64,000 nucleotides of DNA from Eunapius fragilis (GCA_963681505.1 OY811974.1:302189-366188); one strand, 5' to 3'. Positions 39,784 to 51,885 are shown, counted from the stretch's first letter. The notes: generated by a model not told the origin, from the letters alone. Numbers and translations: made by a program.

Positions 39784-41205
39784 CTATACGTTACAGATAT
39801 TGCAAGTACAATTAACAGCACACACATCACAGCAGTTACAACCATTAACATTAAGTTTGGTGCAATCAAAGTATGATGCCAATATTGTTCTTCTACATGT
39901 CCCTTGTTTTGAACAATAGACTTTCATCTCTTTGGAGATTGTGTTTGACTTAAAGTCTTTCTTTTTCCAGTAGAGCAAGGCAGTAACTGGTTCACCATTA
40001 CGGCCTGCACGACCACACTCTTGCATGTATGAATCCACATCAGAAGCTGGTCCCCAGTGAATAATTTGACTCACATTTACACAGTCCAAACCCATACCAA
40101 AAGCTACTGTGCATATCACAATTCTTAAAGGACTATCACCAGTACAAAAGGCAGTTATGATAGCGTCTTGGACAGTCTTCCTAGTAACCCCTGTGTACAT
40201 ATCCACTAGTCTAAACCTTGCTAAGTTGGGAGCAGCAATAGGCTCAGTAAATTCCTCCTTTAGTGAACTTACAAAAAAGTCATAAATGCATGCACAGTCC
40301 TCATATCGTCTGCAAAATACCATAACTCTTGGCATATTGCGTCTAAGAGTGCGTAGTTTAGCCACTATGTGTGTAAATGCAACTTCCACACTCAAGCTTG
40401 TGTTTTCTCTGACAGTGTAAAAAATATTGGCTTTGTCAGGTGAAGCAGAGACTAGAACAGGATCATTCAACCCCACTATAGCTATTACTTTATTTCTTGT
40501 GGCTACTGTGGCAGTAGCTGTCATGACCATACATTTGACATGACCTGGAATAATGCTCCGTACTTCTCCCAGACGTTTGAACTCTTGCCTGAAGTACTCA
40601 CCCCTAAGGCCGAATGTTATACATATTCTAAACCATTGTATATTGCATGACATAAATGACTAACCATTTAGTGACACAGTGAACTTCATCTATTACAAAG
40701 GCAACAAGGTTGTCCTTGTATACTGTCGTTCTGAGCATTTCTCTCATTGCCAGGTTTAGCATCAGCATCTCCGGACTGATGAAGAGAATTTTATATTCTC
40801 CTCGAAGGATTTTTTCAAGCTGAAGATCTTCCCTGTTTTCGCTGCTAATATAGGTAGCAGCCAGACCTTTAGAATTCAGTACAGCCACCTGCAAAGTACA
40901 TTGATATGGCCTAATATAAGTGGTAATGCCACTAACCTGGTCCTTCATCAAGGCTATCAAGGGAGACACAACAATTACGATGCTGCTTTCACGACCATAA
41001 AGACCATCAAATGCATAAGGCAAGGCAGCATAGCACAACGACTTTCCGCTGCCGGTCGGTAAGCAAATGAAAACATCTTTCCTTGTAGAAAGCACTTTAT
41101 GGCTGTGTGTTGACTCGGACGAACGTCACAATAACCCAATTTTCCACACGCGTGTACAATCACGCTGTCAAGATTAGCAGTATCGGAGTCGCTCGTACTA
41201 GACAT
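39784..41205 (-). pseudogene. RecQ-like superfamily II helicase of the transposon, frameshifted
   Basis: Reading leftwards from ATG at 41205: RPSQHTAIKCFLQGK, then motif I LPTGSGKS, motif Ia VSPLIALMKDQ, motif II DEVHC, motif III TATAT, then ICTVAFGMGLD and motif VI QECGRAGRNG. A cysteine-rich end follows (CRRTILASYFDC, CNCCDVC) like the RecQ zinc-binding domain. An intron at 40604-40674 joins TKW to GEYFRQEF in phase. Near 41075-41085 one base is missing: QGK is in one frame and DVFICLPTGSGKS in the next. ATP-driven DNA unwinding would have served transposition. The host RecQ genes are longer and not bounded by such repeats. Confidence 0.8.
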
Positions 41206-41296
41206 GGTTATTAACAATTTACAATGATAATGGATAATTACAATGGCGTTGTGACGTCACGCGGAAGCTGCATTCTGATTGGTGCTTCAAAATTTG

Positions 41297-41399
41297 GAAG
41301 CACAGAACAACTTCGCTTGACTTATCGTCCAGACCCACTGCACGTAGTGTTATACTGCAAGCGATAACACTTACGTACATTTGGGTCTGGGGACGAGAC

Positions 41400-41400
<1 letters not shown>
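41297..41400 (-). repeat. Right terminal inverted repeat containing an internal hairpin
   Basis: This is the reverse complement of 36089-36192 with two mismatches, and it carries the same internal hairpin. Confidence 0.85.
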
Positions 41401-41431
<31 letters not shown>

Positions 41432-43855
41432 TTCCTGCACTGTGTCTCTCTCTCTTTACGCACATTCTTTGCGTAGACACACACACCTTTGCCTTCTTCT
41501 CTGCTCCAAGATGTTGGAGTGCGAGCAGGTAGACTGCAAACATTGCCAGCCTTGATATTTGGAAGCATTACATCTCCTCAATAGCGTAGCAAAAACAACC
41601 TGCAGGGAGGCTATGCTCTCGCTATCTGAGCGGGAGGGCTACCCCCCCCCCCCCCCCCCCGGCCTTCCCAACATGAGCTAGCATCTCCATATGCATATAT
41701 GGCACACCAAAATACCGTTTGACACTTGCCATAACCTTATTGCAAATACATGTACGTAACTTGGCTTACCGAGCTGTTGTCCATTTTTCACTGCAACAAT
41801 TCTTTAACGGTAAACCTCTCAGCTTTTCTTCGTATGTTTCTCTTCCAAAACTTATTGCTGTATAGCTTCTCTTGTATACTCAGTTGACTTCATCTTCAAT
41901 AAGTTTTACGTCTTCCAGTTCATATCCAACTCTAGCTTCCGAAACGCCCATGGAGCCAATTCTACATGAGTGGATCCCGATATTGCGTTGAAGAGGCATG
42001 AACGAGGGTTGGGGAAAGCACGGGCGCGCGGATATAAACGCGCTGCCCGTAAACGTTTGAGCTACTTTACAGCTTGAGATGATTTCTCAGTTTACGTGCA
42101 AGCACATGTCTTATTTATTGGGTTTCCATTCTACAATTGGCACAAAAAAATACACAACACAATCATTTGACTGCGCAATTACGGAATTGCAATTAGATTA
42201 ATTATTGTCCCAAAATGACTTCCATTTCTTTGGTATTGCCCAAAGGTCCTTTCAAGTCACCTCATCACTGTGGATCCTGCTATGGAAAACATGATAAGTG
42301 CACTGTACAATATTACTAGGAGAAATGACTGCACATGCAGCTCAAATATGGGCCCTAGGCTATTTGAGAGACATGCTTCCAATGCATGCCACTATACTGC
42401 AAATTGAAATTAATGCATGTGCAGTACAAAATTGTATTGCTCCGTTGTAAGTGATGGTGTGCTGCATATTTTAGGACAATGCACAAGGAGACGGTTAGTC
42501 TGTGCCATCACATGGACAGATTAATCTGAAACTGAACTGAAGAAGTAGATATAGGAAAAGTACTTATATGGGCAAGATGAAAGGACACTGCATGGATCAA
42601 AAGTAAGACCATCAACCTATAGCTTGTATGCTATATAAACAATGGTCATTGCTGAGCATGACAGAGCATGACCTACAATGATGGACTATGAAGATACATA
42701 ACTGCAAATATTAATGGTATTCCGCCTGCTATAGGTATTTTGCATGTATAGAAATCAATTCAGGTAGCTGGCAGTAGAAGATTGTACACTCTGTCAGAGA
42801 GATCCAGTGGTATGGAAAATACATGCACTATATCCCACTCTCTTAGTACGCAATGGGACAAAATCACTATGCTCAACATCACTCACTCATTGACATTGTA
42901 ATGCATGTCTCTTGATTTAGATAGGTTCATTGACTGATTGCTAGGAGCATTGGGAATACTTGCAAATCAGATCACATACATGTATCTTGACCATGGTTTT
43001 AAAACCTCTTGGTTCGAGAAATCTATTTAATATGCTTCGTTCTGAATCAAATCATTATTTCAACCTCTGGGTACTGTACCATACTCACTGTTTGGTATAT
43101 ATGAACATCATGGCAACTAATAAACTCCAGTCATATGGGGTTGATGCCATAAAAAGGGACCTAACGCATAAAATTTCCCACTATCCAGGACATGCAAAAG
43201 AAGGGCGATGATTGCAGTAAAATGTATGGCTAATTTAAAGTTCGGTGCCTTAACTTCATGACAGATACTCCAATTCTCAGTGTATAACATTCATTTTGAA
43301 GAAGACATTTCAAACTTCCAGAATATCAAAATCTTGAAAACAAAATGCGTTCTAGTACCATACATAAAGCTAGTTGTTTTTACATGTGCTGAGCGCAGGG
43401 AATGTTTTTTTTTTATTTTTAAATAAAAACAGTTTCTGATCATAGAAAACACTGGCTGGGTATCCACAAGATTGCCCAAGGTTGCCTTTACCTCCAGATT
43501 ACCCAAGGCTGCCAAAATGTAAACTATATGTACAGCACATAGAGGTAAAGAACATCTATATTTTGTTTTGGTGGTGAATAGAAATAGCACATAAAGAATC
43601 CATTATGTTCATTATTACATGCAGGAAATGCTTGTATATACCTATTTCATTAACAACTATGTAACTGCAAGGATTCTAAAAGTATACCAGAGTTGCCTAT
43701 AATGCACACTGCAGAACATGGTTATACTTATACAAGCATATTGTAGAGGATAAATAGCAAAAATACAGAACAGGCCAGGGTTTATGCAATACAGTGGAAT
43801 CTACAGCTGTATAATGTGACTTTGATACAAGCAAAAATAGCAACAGACCAAATAT

Positions 43856-44215
43856 TCACACACAAAAATGGCATACTCCCAAATTATCGCACCCTAAATA
43901 GATCTTAACATGTTCAGCCAAAGCGCATTCCTCATTAGATTCAAGAACTGTAATTAATGACCTCCAGGAAGCATCCTTTGTCTTCAGCCATTTTTGAAAC
44001 ATCTCTCTGCAACATTCTTCAGGTCTATTGGGAAACTGTCGTCTTATTATCTTCAATGTGCTCCCTTCAGGATCAAAGTTAAATGCCACACAAATCTGTT
44101 CCCACTTTGCAGCAACAACAGCCATGATGTGAACTGATTTTCCACTCATAGAGAAAGTCTGCTGTTCAGCAAGTGTTGGCCTTCGATCAGCTGCAGCTAA
44201 CTGTGATGATATCAT
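43856..44215 (-). CDS. Death-domain-like protein, unit B
   Basis: This copy of the ORF at 12446-12772 has few substitutions in the Death-like region (R to G and A to T). The last codon context is GGTGCGAT instead of GGTGAGAT. That removes the TGA and would also destroy the possible GTGAG donor, so the ORF reads on for 11 more residues to 119. If A is normally spliced there, B would be altered at its C-terminus. Confidence 0.6.
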   Translation of the reverse strand: MISSQLAAADRRPTLAEQQTFSMSGKSVHIMAVVAAKWEQICVAFNFDPEGSTLKIIRRQFPNRPEECCREMFQKWLKTKDASWRSLITVLESNEECALAEHVKIYLGCDNLGVCHFCV

Positions 44216-44217
44216 TC

Positions 44218-44300
44218 CTAACTTTGTGATGTCATCATCCCTAACTTTGTGATGTCATCATTGCTAACTTTGTGATGACATCATCCCTAACTTTGTAACC
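44218..44300 (+). repeat. Short tandem repeat (about 27-bp unit), unit B
   Basis: This is the unit B copy of the TGATGTCATCA repeat upstream of the Death-like ORF, with the same copy number. Confidence 0.7.
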
Positions 44301-45038
44301 GTAACCTGAAACCATCCTTGGCAGCTTTCTGATGATCACCGTGGCCAACACTTGCATAGCTGGAATATTACTATGACAGGCATGGTGATCATTGGAAAAA
44401 GCTGCGATTAGGGTTTCTGCTGACAGTTTTCAGGAGAGCTGAGTCCCTGTTCGAGAAGTGTGTGAATGTATGGTTCTTAGTGCTGCAAGGAGACTGTCTG
44501 GTGACAAAGACTTTAAATATGTGCCCAGCAGTACCCATGATGTGGCAGCTGTGATGTATTACTTATGACATCAGATATCATGTACACATGCATATTATCA
44601 GCAACTTCACTTTGAGGCAATTATTCTTTTCTTTTTAAGATTTTCCCCGCAATCTAACATAGGCCCAGTGTAAAAAAAAAAAGTGCAAAATTGTTCAATG
44701 GTATTGTTGCATAAAAAAGGGGACCTTGCCCCTTTTTCTTTCTCAAGTTTTGAAATTATTGCCAAGCATATCAACCTTGAAGAGTCTGTCAACTTGCCTT
44801 GGCTGTCATATGTTGTAGATGCGGCGTGCATTAAATAAAAATTTAAAGTCATGTGTATTGTAGTGTTTGGGTTAGGGTTGAACGTGATTAGTGGGATGGT
44901 GTTGAGAAGTTTAGAGTTTGGAGGGTTTGAACCCCATGACATACTAAGCCTTCTCCCACATTATATCACACATCACCCCTTCACACATCACCCCTTCACA
45001 CATCACCCCTTGCACACATATCACCCTTTCACCTGCAG

Positions 45039-45147
45039 CAGTGACAGCAGTGTGCCCCAGGGGGAGTACTGTGAAAATGGCATTAAGTATACCTTCAAGG
45101 TGTACCAGAGAATTGTTACCAAAAAGATTGCCAAAAGTACTGAGTGA
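45039..45147 (+). CDS. Possible terminal exon, unknown gene, unit B
   Basis: This is the identical copy of the frame at 13607-13715, again after the CACC minisatellite and CTGCAG. Conservation alone says little, because the whole unit is nearly identical. Confidence 0.3.
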
Positions 45148-45357
45148 CCTTCATTTGCTGAACATTTCTGTCCCGTTGATTTCTTTTAAAAAGTAATGAT
45201 CCTACATTTCCATCCAAATTTTTACTCTCCCTGTTTATCTGTTTATTGGTATACCTGGGGGACATATGCATTTTCAATTACCACAAGCCTTAAATCGTGG
45301 ATAATGAGAAACAGTCGGGAAGACTCATATTTTGCAATTATAACGTAAGGGAGATTT

Positions 45358-45390
<33 letters not shown>

Positions 45391-45739
45391 GGGGGGGGGG
45401 GTTGAGTCTAAAGACCCCCCTTGGGCCCAAGTCATGAATAATTACGTCGCACATTTTTCTTACAAAAATGGAGCGATCAAACGCTACAGTAATAGTGTCG
45501 TTCCATGTGGTGGTTGTTGCCGAATTTACACTTCATGTCACGAGTGGGACTGGGTACAAGACTTCTATGCCAAAATGCAATGGCAGTGGCCTTTTTCTCT
45601 GGAAAAATATCAGGGGCAGACGTGGTGGGCCCACCCCCCCAACGTATACATGGTTGGCGAATTGAACAAAGCAGACGGGAAACCATTGTTACAGGCGATA
45701 AAACTGGTTCCATTGAGTGAGTGCGGATCTCCCACGCTT

Positions 45740-45975
45740 TGCGGTAGGGGGCATACCTGCACTCTTCCCCTATTTATTATTCATGTTGCACCCTCCCCTC
45801 CCCTCCTCCCCCCTTTCCAGAATTCCTGTATAAGGTTGTTGTTTTGGGATGGTATTGATTTTTTAGAGGCTGGGTATCACGGAAGGACATGCCCCTCCCC
45901 TTGAAATTGTTATTATACCCCCCCCCCCCCCCCCCCCCCCCCCCCCTTCCTGAAATCCTGGATTCGCCCCTGTGT
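45740..45975 (-). mobile_element. Degenerate MITE of the CAGGGGCG family, unit B
   Basis: This is the unit B copy of the element at 14285-14515, carrying an expanded C homopolymer at about 45918-45946. Confidence 0.5.
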
Positions 45976-46048
45976 ATAGACTATAACCATGTCTATAATG
46001 AGGCTATTCTCATCCCCTCTGTCGTGTGTGTGTGTGTGTGTGTGTGTG

Positions 46049-46086
<38 letters not shown>

Positions 46087-46525
46087 TGAAACTTGCTGCA
46101 TGCCATGAGAAGAATGACAAGCAAAACATTAGACAGTACACAATTCCTTCCCTCATTCACTGAGATTTCTTGACAGCCAAAAAATCAAACCTGTTAGGTG
46201 TCAGTACTTTGTGCCGTAATTAGAAATAATTAGAAATTTAGCATACACATCCAACTTTGTACAATCTGGTACAGATAAGTCTGTGCGGACGTTCTGTCTC
46301 GTTTACGTATAACAGTTTGTACCATTCTTGCCAATAAGCAACAATTATTTAACAATATGTTGCAAAAAGAAGCTACATTTCGTCTCTGATAGCAATATGT
46401 GCCAATCTGCTAACCAGGCTTGTAACATTCTGGATCATAAATCTATCCACGTACTCCTAGGTACCCTCATCAGACTACGCCCACCTTGCCTGCCATGATT
46501 TAATTGTCACTGTAAGCTTATACAT

Positions 46526-46612
46526 TAGTCTCGTACCCTAGACCCATATTTTCATGTAGCGGTGATGTAATCCATCTGCAGCTGTGAAAAATTGGGTCTG
46601 GGTACGAGACGA
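46526..46612. mobile_element. 87-bp MITE with 9-bp target duplication, unit B
   Basis: This is the unit B copy of the MITE at 15060-15146 with the same CTTATACAT flanks (46517-46525 and 46613-46621). The insertion therefore predates the duplication or haplotype split. Confidence 0.8.
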
Positions 46613-48183
46613 CTTATACATGTAGATGTGTCATCAGGAATGGGGAGTCAAACATATCGCTTTTGCAGAGAAGCTGAACATTGCACAGTTGGGCCTGGAA
46701 CTTGGACAGAACTAGGCTACAATGAGTGTTCAACTGTTAACAACTAGCTCCGAGGTACAGTTCCTTTCCTTTGCTGACGCACAATGCACGAAACATCATG
46801 TGCTGTGATCACATGTCAATATTGGAACTGCAAAATTCAAAATGGTCACGAAGATAACCTACTAGCTGGAACCTCGCAGTCATGCAGTCATTTATCGAGC
46901 ACTTGCATGTCTTTGACGATGATCAACATTGAGAAAGTGGTTGGCATGGTTGTTTAGGGCAGTGTGTATCATATTTATGGTGGCGCTTGTTTGGCTCAGA
47001 CAATTCGCATCAGGCGTCCTATCAAAATGACTGCGCTTTCGAGATGCTGGGTTACGATCCTCTGGCTACTCTATACATGACGCCATCGCATGGTGAAAGT
47101 GCTGACTGCGATTTTTATTTTGAGTAGCTTATGGATGCTACATCAGTCCTCAGCCTGGGGTAAGTGTGCACTATGCAATGCAATTTTCATTATATAATCC
47201 TTCTTTTACCAGGGTCATTGAAACCACTTTCATTTGATGTCAAAACTCCTTGAATTTCAAAAGGAGACTATCAACAATCTACCTGAAAGCAAAGGCAGGA
47301 GGCAAGTCAGTAATTTTTTTATACTGCATAGTAAGTATCACATTCCAACGGATGATTTAAAGCTATTCATCAACCAGGAGCAACCAAGAAGGTATGTATG
47401 TATGTCATGACTCTTGACTACCAGCCCCTTTTGGACTGCCTTGGCTGCTCCAAGCTGCTTCAGACAGCAGTTTCTGCTGGTGCAGTTGTGCACAAATTCC
47501 TGCAGCTTTCAGAGACTAACTGTCGAGAGAACACTATGTAGCAATGTTGTTGACTCTAATGTATTGTTTCAATGTATCTTTACAACAATTAACAAGAATG
47601 GAAAACTGTTTTTGGTACAGTAAACGAAGTAGGGAGTACCATTTTATTTGGTATTGAATTATGTAGTGGTGAGTTATTAAAACTCAACGTTCATTTTAAA
47701 AATTGTAGTGGTCTTTTAGCTTTGAATATTAACCAATAAAATTTCATGCTTTTTCAAGCTTCCATCAAAGTTTATCTGCAGTTTATAAATCTTGCACTTA
47801 TCGTACATTATTGTCTTACAATTGCACTGAGAGACCTTGTTATGGAGAGATGCTGTTGGAGAAGAGACCTAGGATGCTTTGAAGACAATGACTTGTCGTA
47901 GGAGTGCAAACATCCAAGGGTTCTCACAGTAGTGTTGCTACAGCTGTGGTCAGGGATTAGATTGGTGGTTAGGCGAAGCGAGGGGAGCGAGGATACTGGG
48001 CCTAGTAGGAGATCCTGTTCCCGTAGACATCCAGAGTTTAAGACGCTCACCAGCGGTGGCACAAGGACGATAAGTAAAAACTTCGTGATCACCACTTACG
48101 GGCAGAGTTGCTGTGGTGCTGCAGTTTGCTTCCAAATAGAAATGATCTAAACAGCATTCCATAGTCATCTCTTTCTGTTACAT

Positions 48184-48225
<42 letters not shown>

Positions 48226-48423
48226 CTATGTAAGTATACAAGTATGCGTGCATTGGGCCACTTGGGTTATGATCTTCGCAATAGGTGTGCAAATTATATC
48301 ACTTTGCAATCATTTGTAATGACAAAAATTTACACTCATACAGCAGAAAGCTTATATGTAACAGCTTGATATAGTTATGACACAAGCAGATAAGGGTATA
48401 GAGTAAGCTCTCAGTGGCCTTGT

Positions 48424-50616
48424 CTAAGATGTGGGTTTCCTGAAGACACGAGCAGAACAACTAGAGTAGGACACCATTGGACACCACTTTTGTGTGTGGA
48501 TACTGCTCACAATGGCCTCATCAATGGAAAATGGATCCTTTTCTGCTTTCAGCTGCATAGGATTCTCACCCTGGTGTGCCTCCACCAGCACATGCACAAA
48601 CTGATATCTTTCCATGGGGTTATACCCTTCATTTACAGCCTTCCTCAGTTGATCACTGCGATTCTTTCGGAGCTTCTCTGCTGTGAAGCAACTAAGAGCC
48701 TCTTTTGCCTGGAACCCAAACAGGACTGGTTTACCATTTCCTTTTGTGGGTAGGGCCAGCAGCCCATCAAACAAAAGGTTGTATTTGTGCATCCCATCCA
48801 CCGATGAGGACCACCCCTCACTGTATTCTGTGGGGGGTGGAAGAGGGGTGGGGCCCCAGTTATACCACTCATCGTTGTTAATAATTACATTCTGTTTCTG
48901 TTCTTCGGGAAGACACTCAAACTTCTCACGACCTCTGCACGCTGCACGAGGAAATATTGCCACTGGTGGGAGTTCAAAGACTGCGCCCCGAAGCGGTCGA
49001 AGTAGAATGTCCTTACCGATGGTGCACTTGGAACCCAGAAATTTCTCAATTGATATACTCATTCTTTCTGGCATACTTGCTGCTCGACAGCGGTATGCAA
49101 GTAGCATGATCACCTCAAACAACTTTCCACACTCTTCATCACCTGGGGGGGCTGGCAATTCCTGAAGGGCTTGGACAAGCTTTAAAACATCTTTCACAAA
49201 ACAGCACTGCACAGGGTCGTCTGTAACCAATTTCCGAGCAAGTTGTTCAACAGCTTTTGGGCTCATGTATACTCGGTCCACCCCAGCGGTGTGGTCTCGT
49301 AGGATGCAGCACAGTCCAGCTGCATCTGCAAGGAGGGCAGCATGGAATATGTGGCCAAATGCAGTTGTATCCTTATCAAATGGAACAGGCCAAAATAGGG
49401 CCCGTAATAGGTCATAGGGATCCACAGGAGGTTCCTTCAATCGACACGCTTTCAAGAATTCTCCACATTTAGACAAGAAACCAGAGTGGGCAACAAGTGG
49501 CACATCTTTTGTGTCACTTATTTTCTGTGGCTGCTTGGCTTGCATCAATGATGAAAGGACAAGGGAGTAGACACGTGCATTGTACTGCGAGCTCCAAAGA
49601 TGTGTACGTGCAAGGGTGAGTGCTGGACCACAGTATAAGTTCTTCAGCTTCCAATCATCACTCTCCACAGACAGTGGAGGAAGTGGCATATAGTACACAG
49701 GGCGATTTGATCCTACTGCGATGCCCAAGGCAGGGTTGTATGCAGTATAAGCTGATGCACACACGTACAGTGCACCAAGCTTTGAATTACCCTTACGGTC
49801 TACCAGTGATGCTGTTGACAGATCTACTAATGCCTTCAATCCACTCACAGCTTCCTTGGACACCACACCTACCAGTCCTTCCTTCCCCAACTTTGCTAAT
49901 TCATCGGCAGCAATCAGTAGGTTCTCTTCTGGCTTCAGCTCAAGGATGGCACGACATGTCCTCATAACTGTATACGATAAGTCTTGCCGCCGCAGTGATT
50001 TCAACACCGGGAGGAGAGTGGCAGCAAATTCCGGGAGAGATACGGGGCATTCCACACGACGACACACAGCCGAATACAGAATGCGCAAGTGAACACGAAT
50101 TTCAGGAACCTCTGAAGTGTCACAGTCCTGATCAACACTGTTGATTATAGTGTCAGGAGGGATTATTCCATCATTAAATGTGATATGCAGTGTCTTTCCT
50201 CGTGGAACTTGAGGGGAAACATTGGTTTCAAAGTGCTGCATCGCCAGGAGAAGCTGAACAGTTTTCCCACTACCTGCTGTGCCACAGTTGACCGCAATTG
50301 GCAAACGAACATGTCCTTGTTTTAGCGCAATCCAGTTATCTCCCATTGTCAACGAATCCTTCAATGCTCTGTCAAGAACATTGAGAGCTTGTTGACGATG
50401 ATCCAGAGTTGGATACAAATCTGTCCATTCTACATAATCAGAGTTCCATGTTTTGCGGATTCTCTCACTGGGCATGAAGGGTGTGACTGCATCGAGCAGC
50501 TTCTTCGTTTCCTGTTCCATTGACAGGACTGTGCCATCCTCCACTGGTTGGAGATCAACGAATGCACGAGATGAACCTGAGAGATCATCAACATCGGACA
50601 TCAACGTAGTACACAT
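48424..50616 (-). CDS. RHS/Crinkler-type P-loop NTPase with C-terminal nuclease-like region, unit B
   Basis: This is the unit B copy of the gene at 21816-24005, 730 residues and intact. Walker A reads GTAGSGKT, Walker B and the FGFQAKEA segment are unchanged. It differs from A by one inserted codon (LRRQD for LEQD) and a few dozen substitutions, several clustered around residues 380-420. Both copies have stayed open over about 2.2 kb, which argues that selection acts on them or that they are very young. Confidence 0.65.
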   Translation of the reverse strand: MCTTLMSDVDDLSGSSRAFVDLQPVEDGTVLSMEQETKKLLDAVTPFMPSERIRKTWNSDYVEWTDLYPTLDHRQQALNVLDRALKDSLTMGDNWIALKQGHVRLPIAVNCGTAGSGKTVQLLLAMQHFETNVSPQVPRGKTLHITFNDGIIPPDTIINSVDQDCDTSEVPEIRVHLRILYSAVCRRVECPVSLPEFAATLLPVLKSLRRQDLSYTVMRTCRAILELKPEENLLIAADELAKLGKEGLVGVVSKEAVSGLKALVDLSTASLVDRKGNSKLGALYVCASAYTAYNPALGIAVGSNRPVYYMPLPPLSVESDDWKLKNLYCGPALTLARTHLWSSQYNARVYSLVLSSLMQAKQPQKISDTKDVPLVAHSGFLSKCGEFLKACRLKEPPVDPYDLLRALFWPVPFDKDTTAFGHIFHAALLADAAGLCCILRDHTAGVDRVYMSPKAVEQLARKLVTDDPVQCCFVKDVLKLVQALQELPAPPGDEECGKLFEVIMLLAYRCRAASMPERMSISIEKFLGSKCTIGKDILLRPLRGAVFELPPVAIFPRAACRGREKFECLPEEQKQNVIINNDEWYNWGPTPLPPPTEYSEGWSSSVDGMHKYNLLFDGLLALPTKGNGKPVLFGFQAKEALSCFTAEKLRKNRSDQLRKAVNEGYNPMERYQFVHVLVEAHQGENPMQLKAEKDPFSIDEAIVSSIHTQKWCPMVSYSSCSARVFRKPTS

Positions 50617-50713
50617 GCCCCAGTAAAGGACGGACCATCGGTAAGGTTATGTATCTATCTATGCACAGGGTCCAACCCTTTACCTGTATTGCCATATTAC
50701 GTGTGCACACATC

Positions 50714-51148
50714 TCATGCGCTATACACACACATGGTTCTGGACAGTACGATATTATCCCTCGCAACCTGCTCACACCATTCAACCCAACACTCACCCTC
50801 GGTAGCTTTAAGTACAGGACTACTCGTTCCCAGGGACGCCTGGGGAGGAGACGGCTTGTGAATGCTGCTGCCCCCAGCCCTCGACGGCTTCATCAGCCCG
50901 GCCTGTTCACTCGAGGTCGGCGCCACACCTAGAGGACTGGCGAATGATTCGCTGCCGTTTCCTTCTCCCCCCGAGGATATCACGCGAGGTTTTTTAGCAG
51001 CTGGCGCCATATCTGGTTCGGGTCTAGAGCCGCTTGAACCCTGTTTCAGCGTGGTCGACTTTGAGTGGTTCTGTCGCGGTGTCTTCCTCATGGCTGTCAC
51101 TCTCGGCAAGGTAGTTCGTAGTGTGGTCCCTAAAAGTCTGAAGTACAT
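50714..51148 (-). CDS. Disordered ORF upstream of the NTPase gene, unit B
   Basis: This is the copy of the ORF at 24103-24540 with 144 residues. A one-codon difference near RQDEHSK/RQNHSK keeps the frame, and the KKPR motif is kept. Confidence 0.4.
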   Translation of the reverse strand: MYFRLLGTTLRTTLPRVTAMRKTPRQNHSKSTTLKQGSSGSRPEPDMAPAAKKPRVISSGGEGNGSESFASPLGVAPTSSEQAGLMKPSRAGGSSIHKPSPPQASLGTSSPVLKATEGECWVEWCEQVARDNIVLSRTMCVYSA

Positions 51149-51324
51149 AGTCTTATGGGAACCCCAATAGACGCGCAGTGCTTATATTACCGCACGGCTG
51201 TTTAATAATTGCATTGAAATTTGAACAACAGGTCCGCGCCCACTATGAATTTTAAGTACCTAGCAACATGGCTCATTACTTCCATAGCAACGACAAGAGG
51301 TTTATGTACATGAAGATATCGTCG

Positions 51325-51608
51325 CAGGGGCGGATACAGGAATTATAAAAGGGGGGGGTCCGACATGAATAATTAATAAGGGGGAGGGTGCGGGAGGGGG
51401 ATGTGCCCCCTCCCGCGCGAAGCGCGGAAGCTTTTGGGGGTCCGTGACACAGACTGTCTGACGCCTGAAGCTGTTTGTGGCCATGTGCACCTGATATTAC
51501 GATTAAGGCACGCAATGAGGGTTAACTGTACACGTCACGTGGTATAGGCGGAGGGGGGGGGGGGGGGGGGTCTGGACCCCCCGGACCCCCCCCCTGCGTC
51601 CGCCCTTG
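51325..51608. mobile_element. 284-bp MITE, unit B only, with 6-bp target duplication
   Basis: The ends are CAGGGGCGGATACAGG and, on the minus strand, CAAGGGCGGACGCAGG. It is flanked by TCGTCG on both sides (51319-51324 and 51609-51614). Unit A has the empty site with a single TCGTCG at about 24706-24711. The interior is G-run rich with ATGAATAATTAATAAG and has no ORF of note. Related degenerate copies lie at 14285-14515 and 45740-45975. Confidence 0.85.
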
Positions 51609-51885
51609 TCGTCGGTGTATGCGCGCGAGGTGGATATGATAAAGATGACTTTGAATAGCGCTAGAGAGTCGTGCACTCTTCTTCCTTCTGCAGCTGAAAT
51701 GTGTGGCGAAATATTCAGTAGCGGCGGGAGGGGGGGGGGGGGGGTCGGGGGGGGGGGGGTCATATGCCCCCGGGCACCGGTCGAGGGGGGGGGGGGGGGG
51801 GGCGCCGTCAGGATGTAATTAAAAAAAAAAATTCTAAGTTGTGTAACAAAAATAAACAAATTTTGACGAGGAACGAGCGGTTATA

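Larger units (their letters stand above)
36089..41400. mobile_element. Academ-like DNA transposon inserted in unit B
   Basis: A 5.3-kb block absent from unit A lies in a C homopolymer. Its ends are inverted repeats of about 104 bases with two mismatches (36089-36192 and 41297-41400), beginning AGTCTCGTCCCCAGACCC. Inside are a plus-strand transposase relic with an eight-cysteine N-terminal domain and a minus-strand RecQ-like helicase relic, transcribed towards each other. A Cys8 finger plus superfamily II helicase is the published hallmark of Academ elements. Target duplications cannot be read because the target is poly-C. Frameshifts and an in-frame stop show this copy is not autonomous. Confidence 0.8.
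26224..51885. repeat. Unit B of the direct ~25-kb duplication
   Basis: This is the second copy of unit A. The offset from unit A is about 26.19 kb at its start and drifts with small indels. It is interrupted by a 5.3-kb transposon (36089-41400) and a 284-bp MITE (51325-51608), and it lacks the 4.9-kb segment present in A at 16136-21021. Coding differences from A include a 1-base deletion in DENN exon 3, a 15-base in-frame deletion in DENN exon 6, and scattered missense changes in the NTPase gene. Confidence 0.95.
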
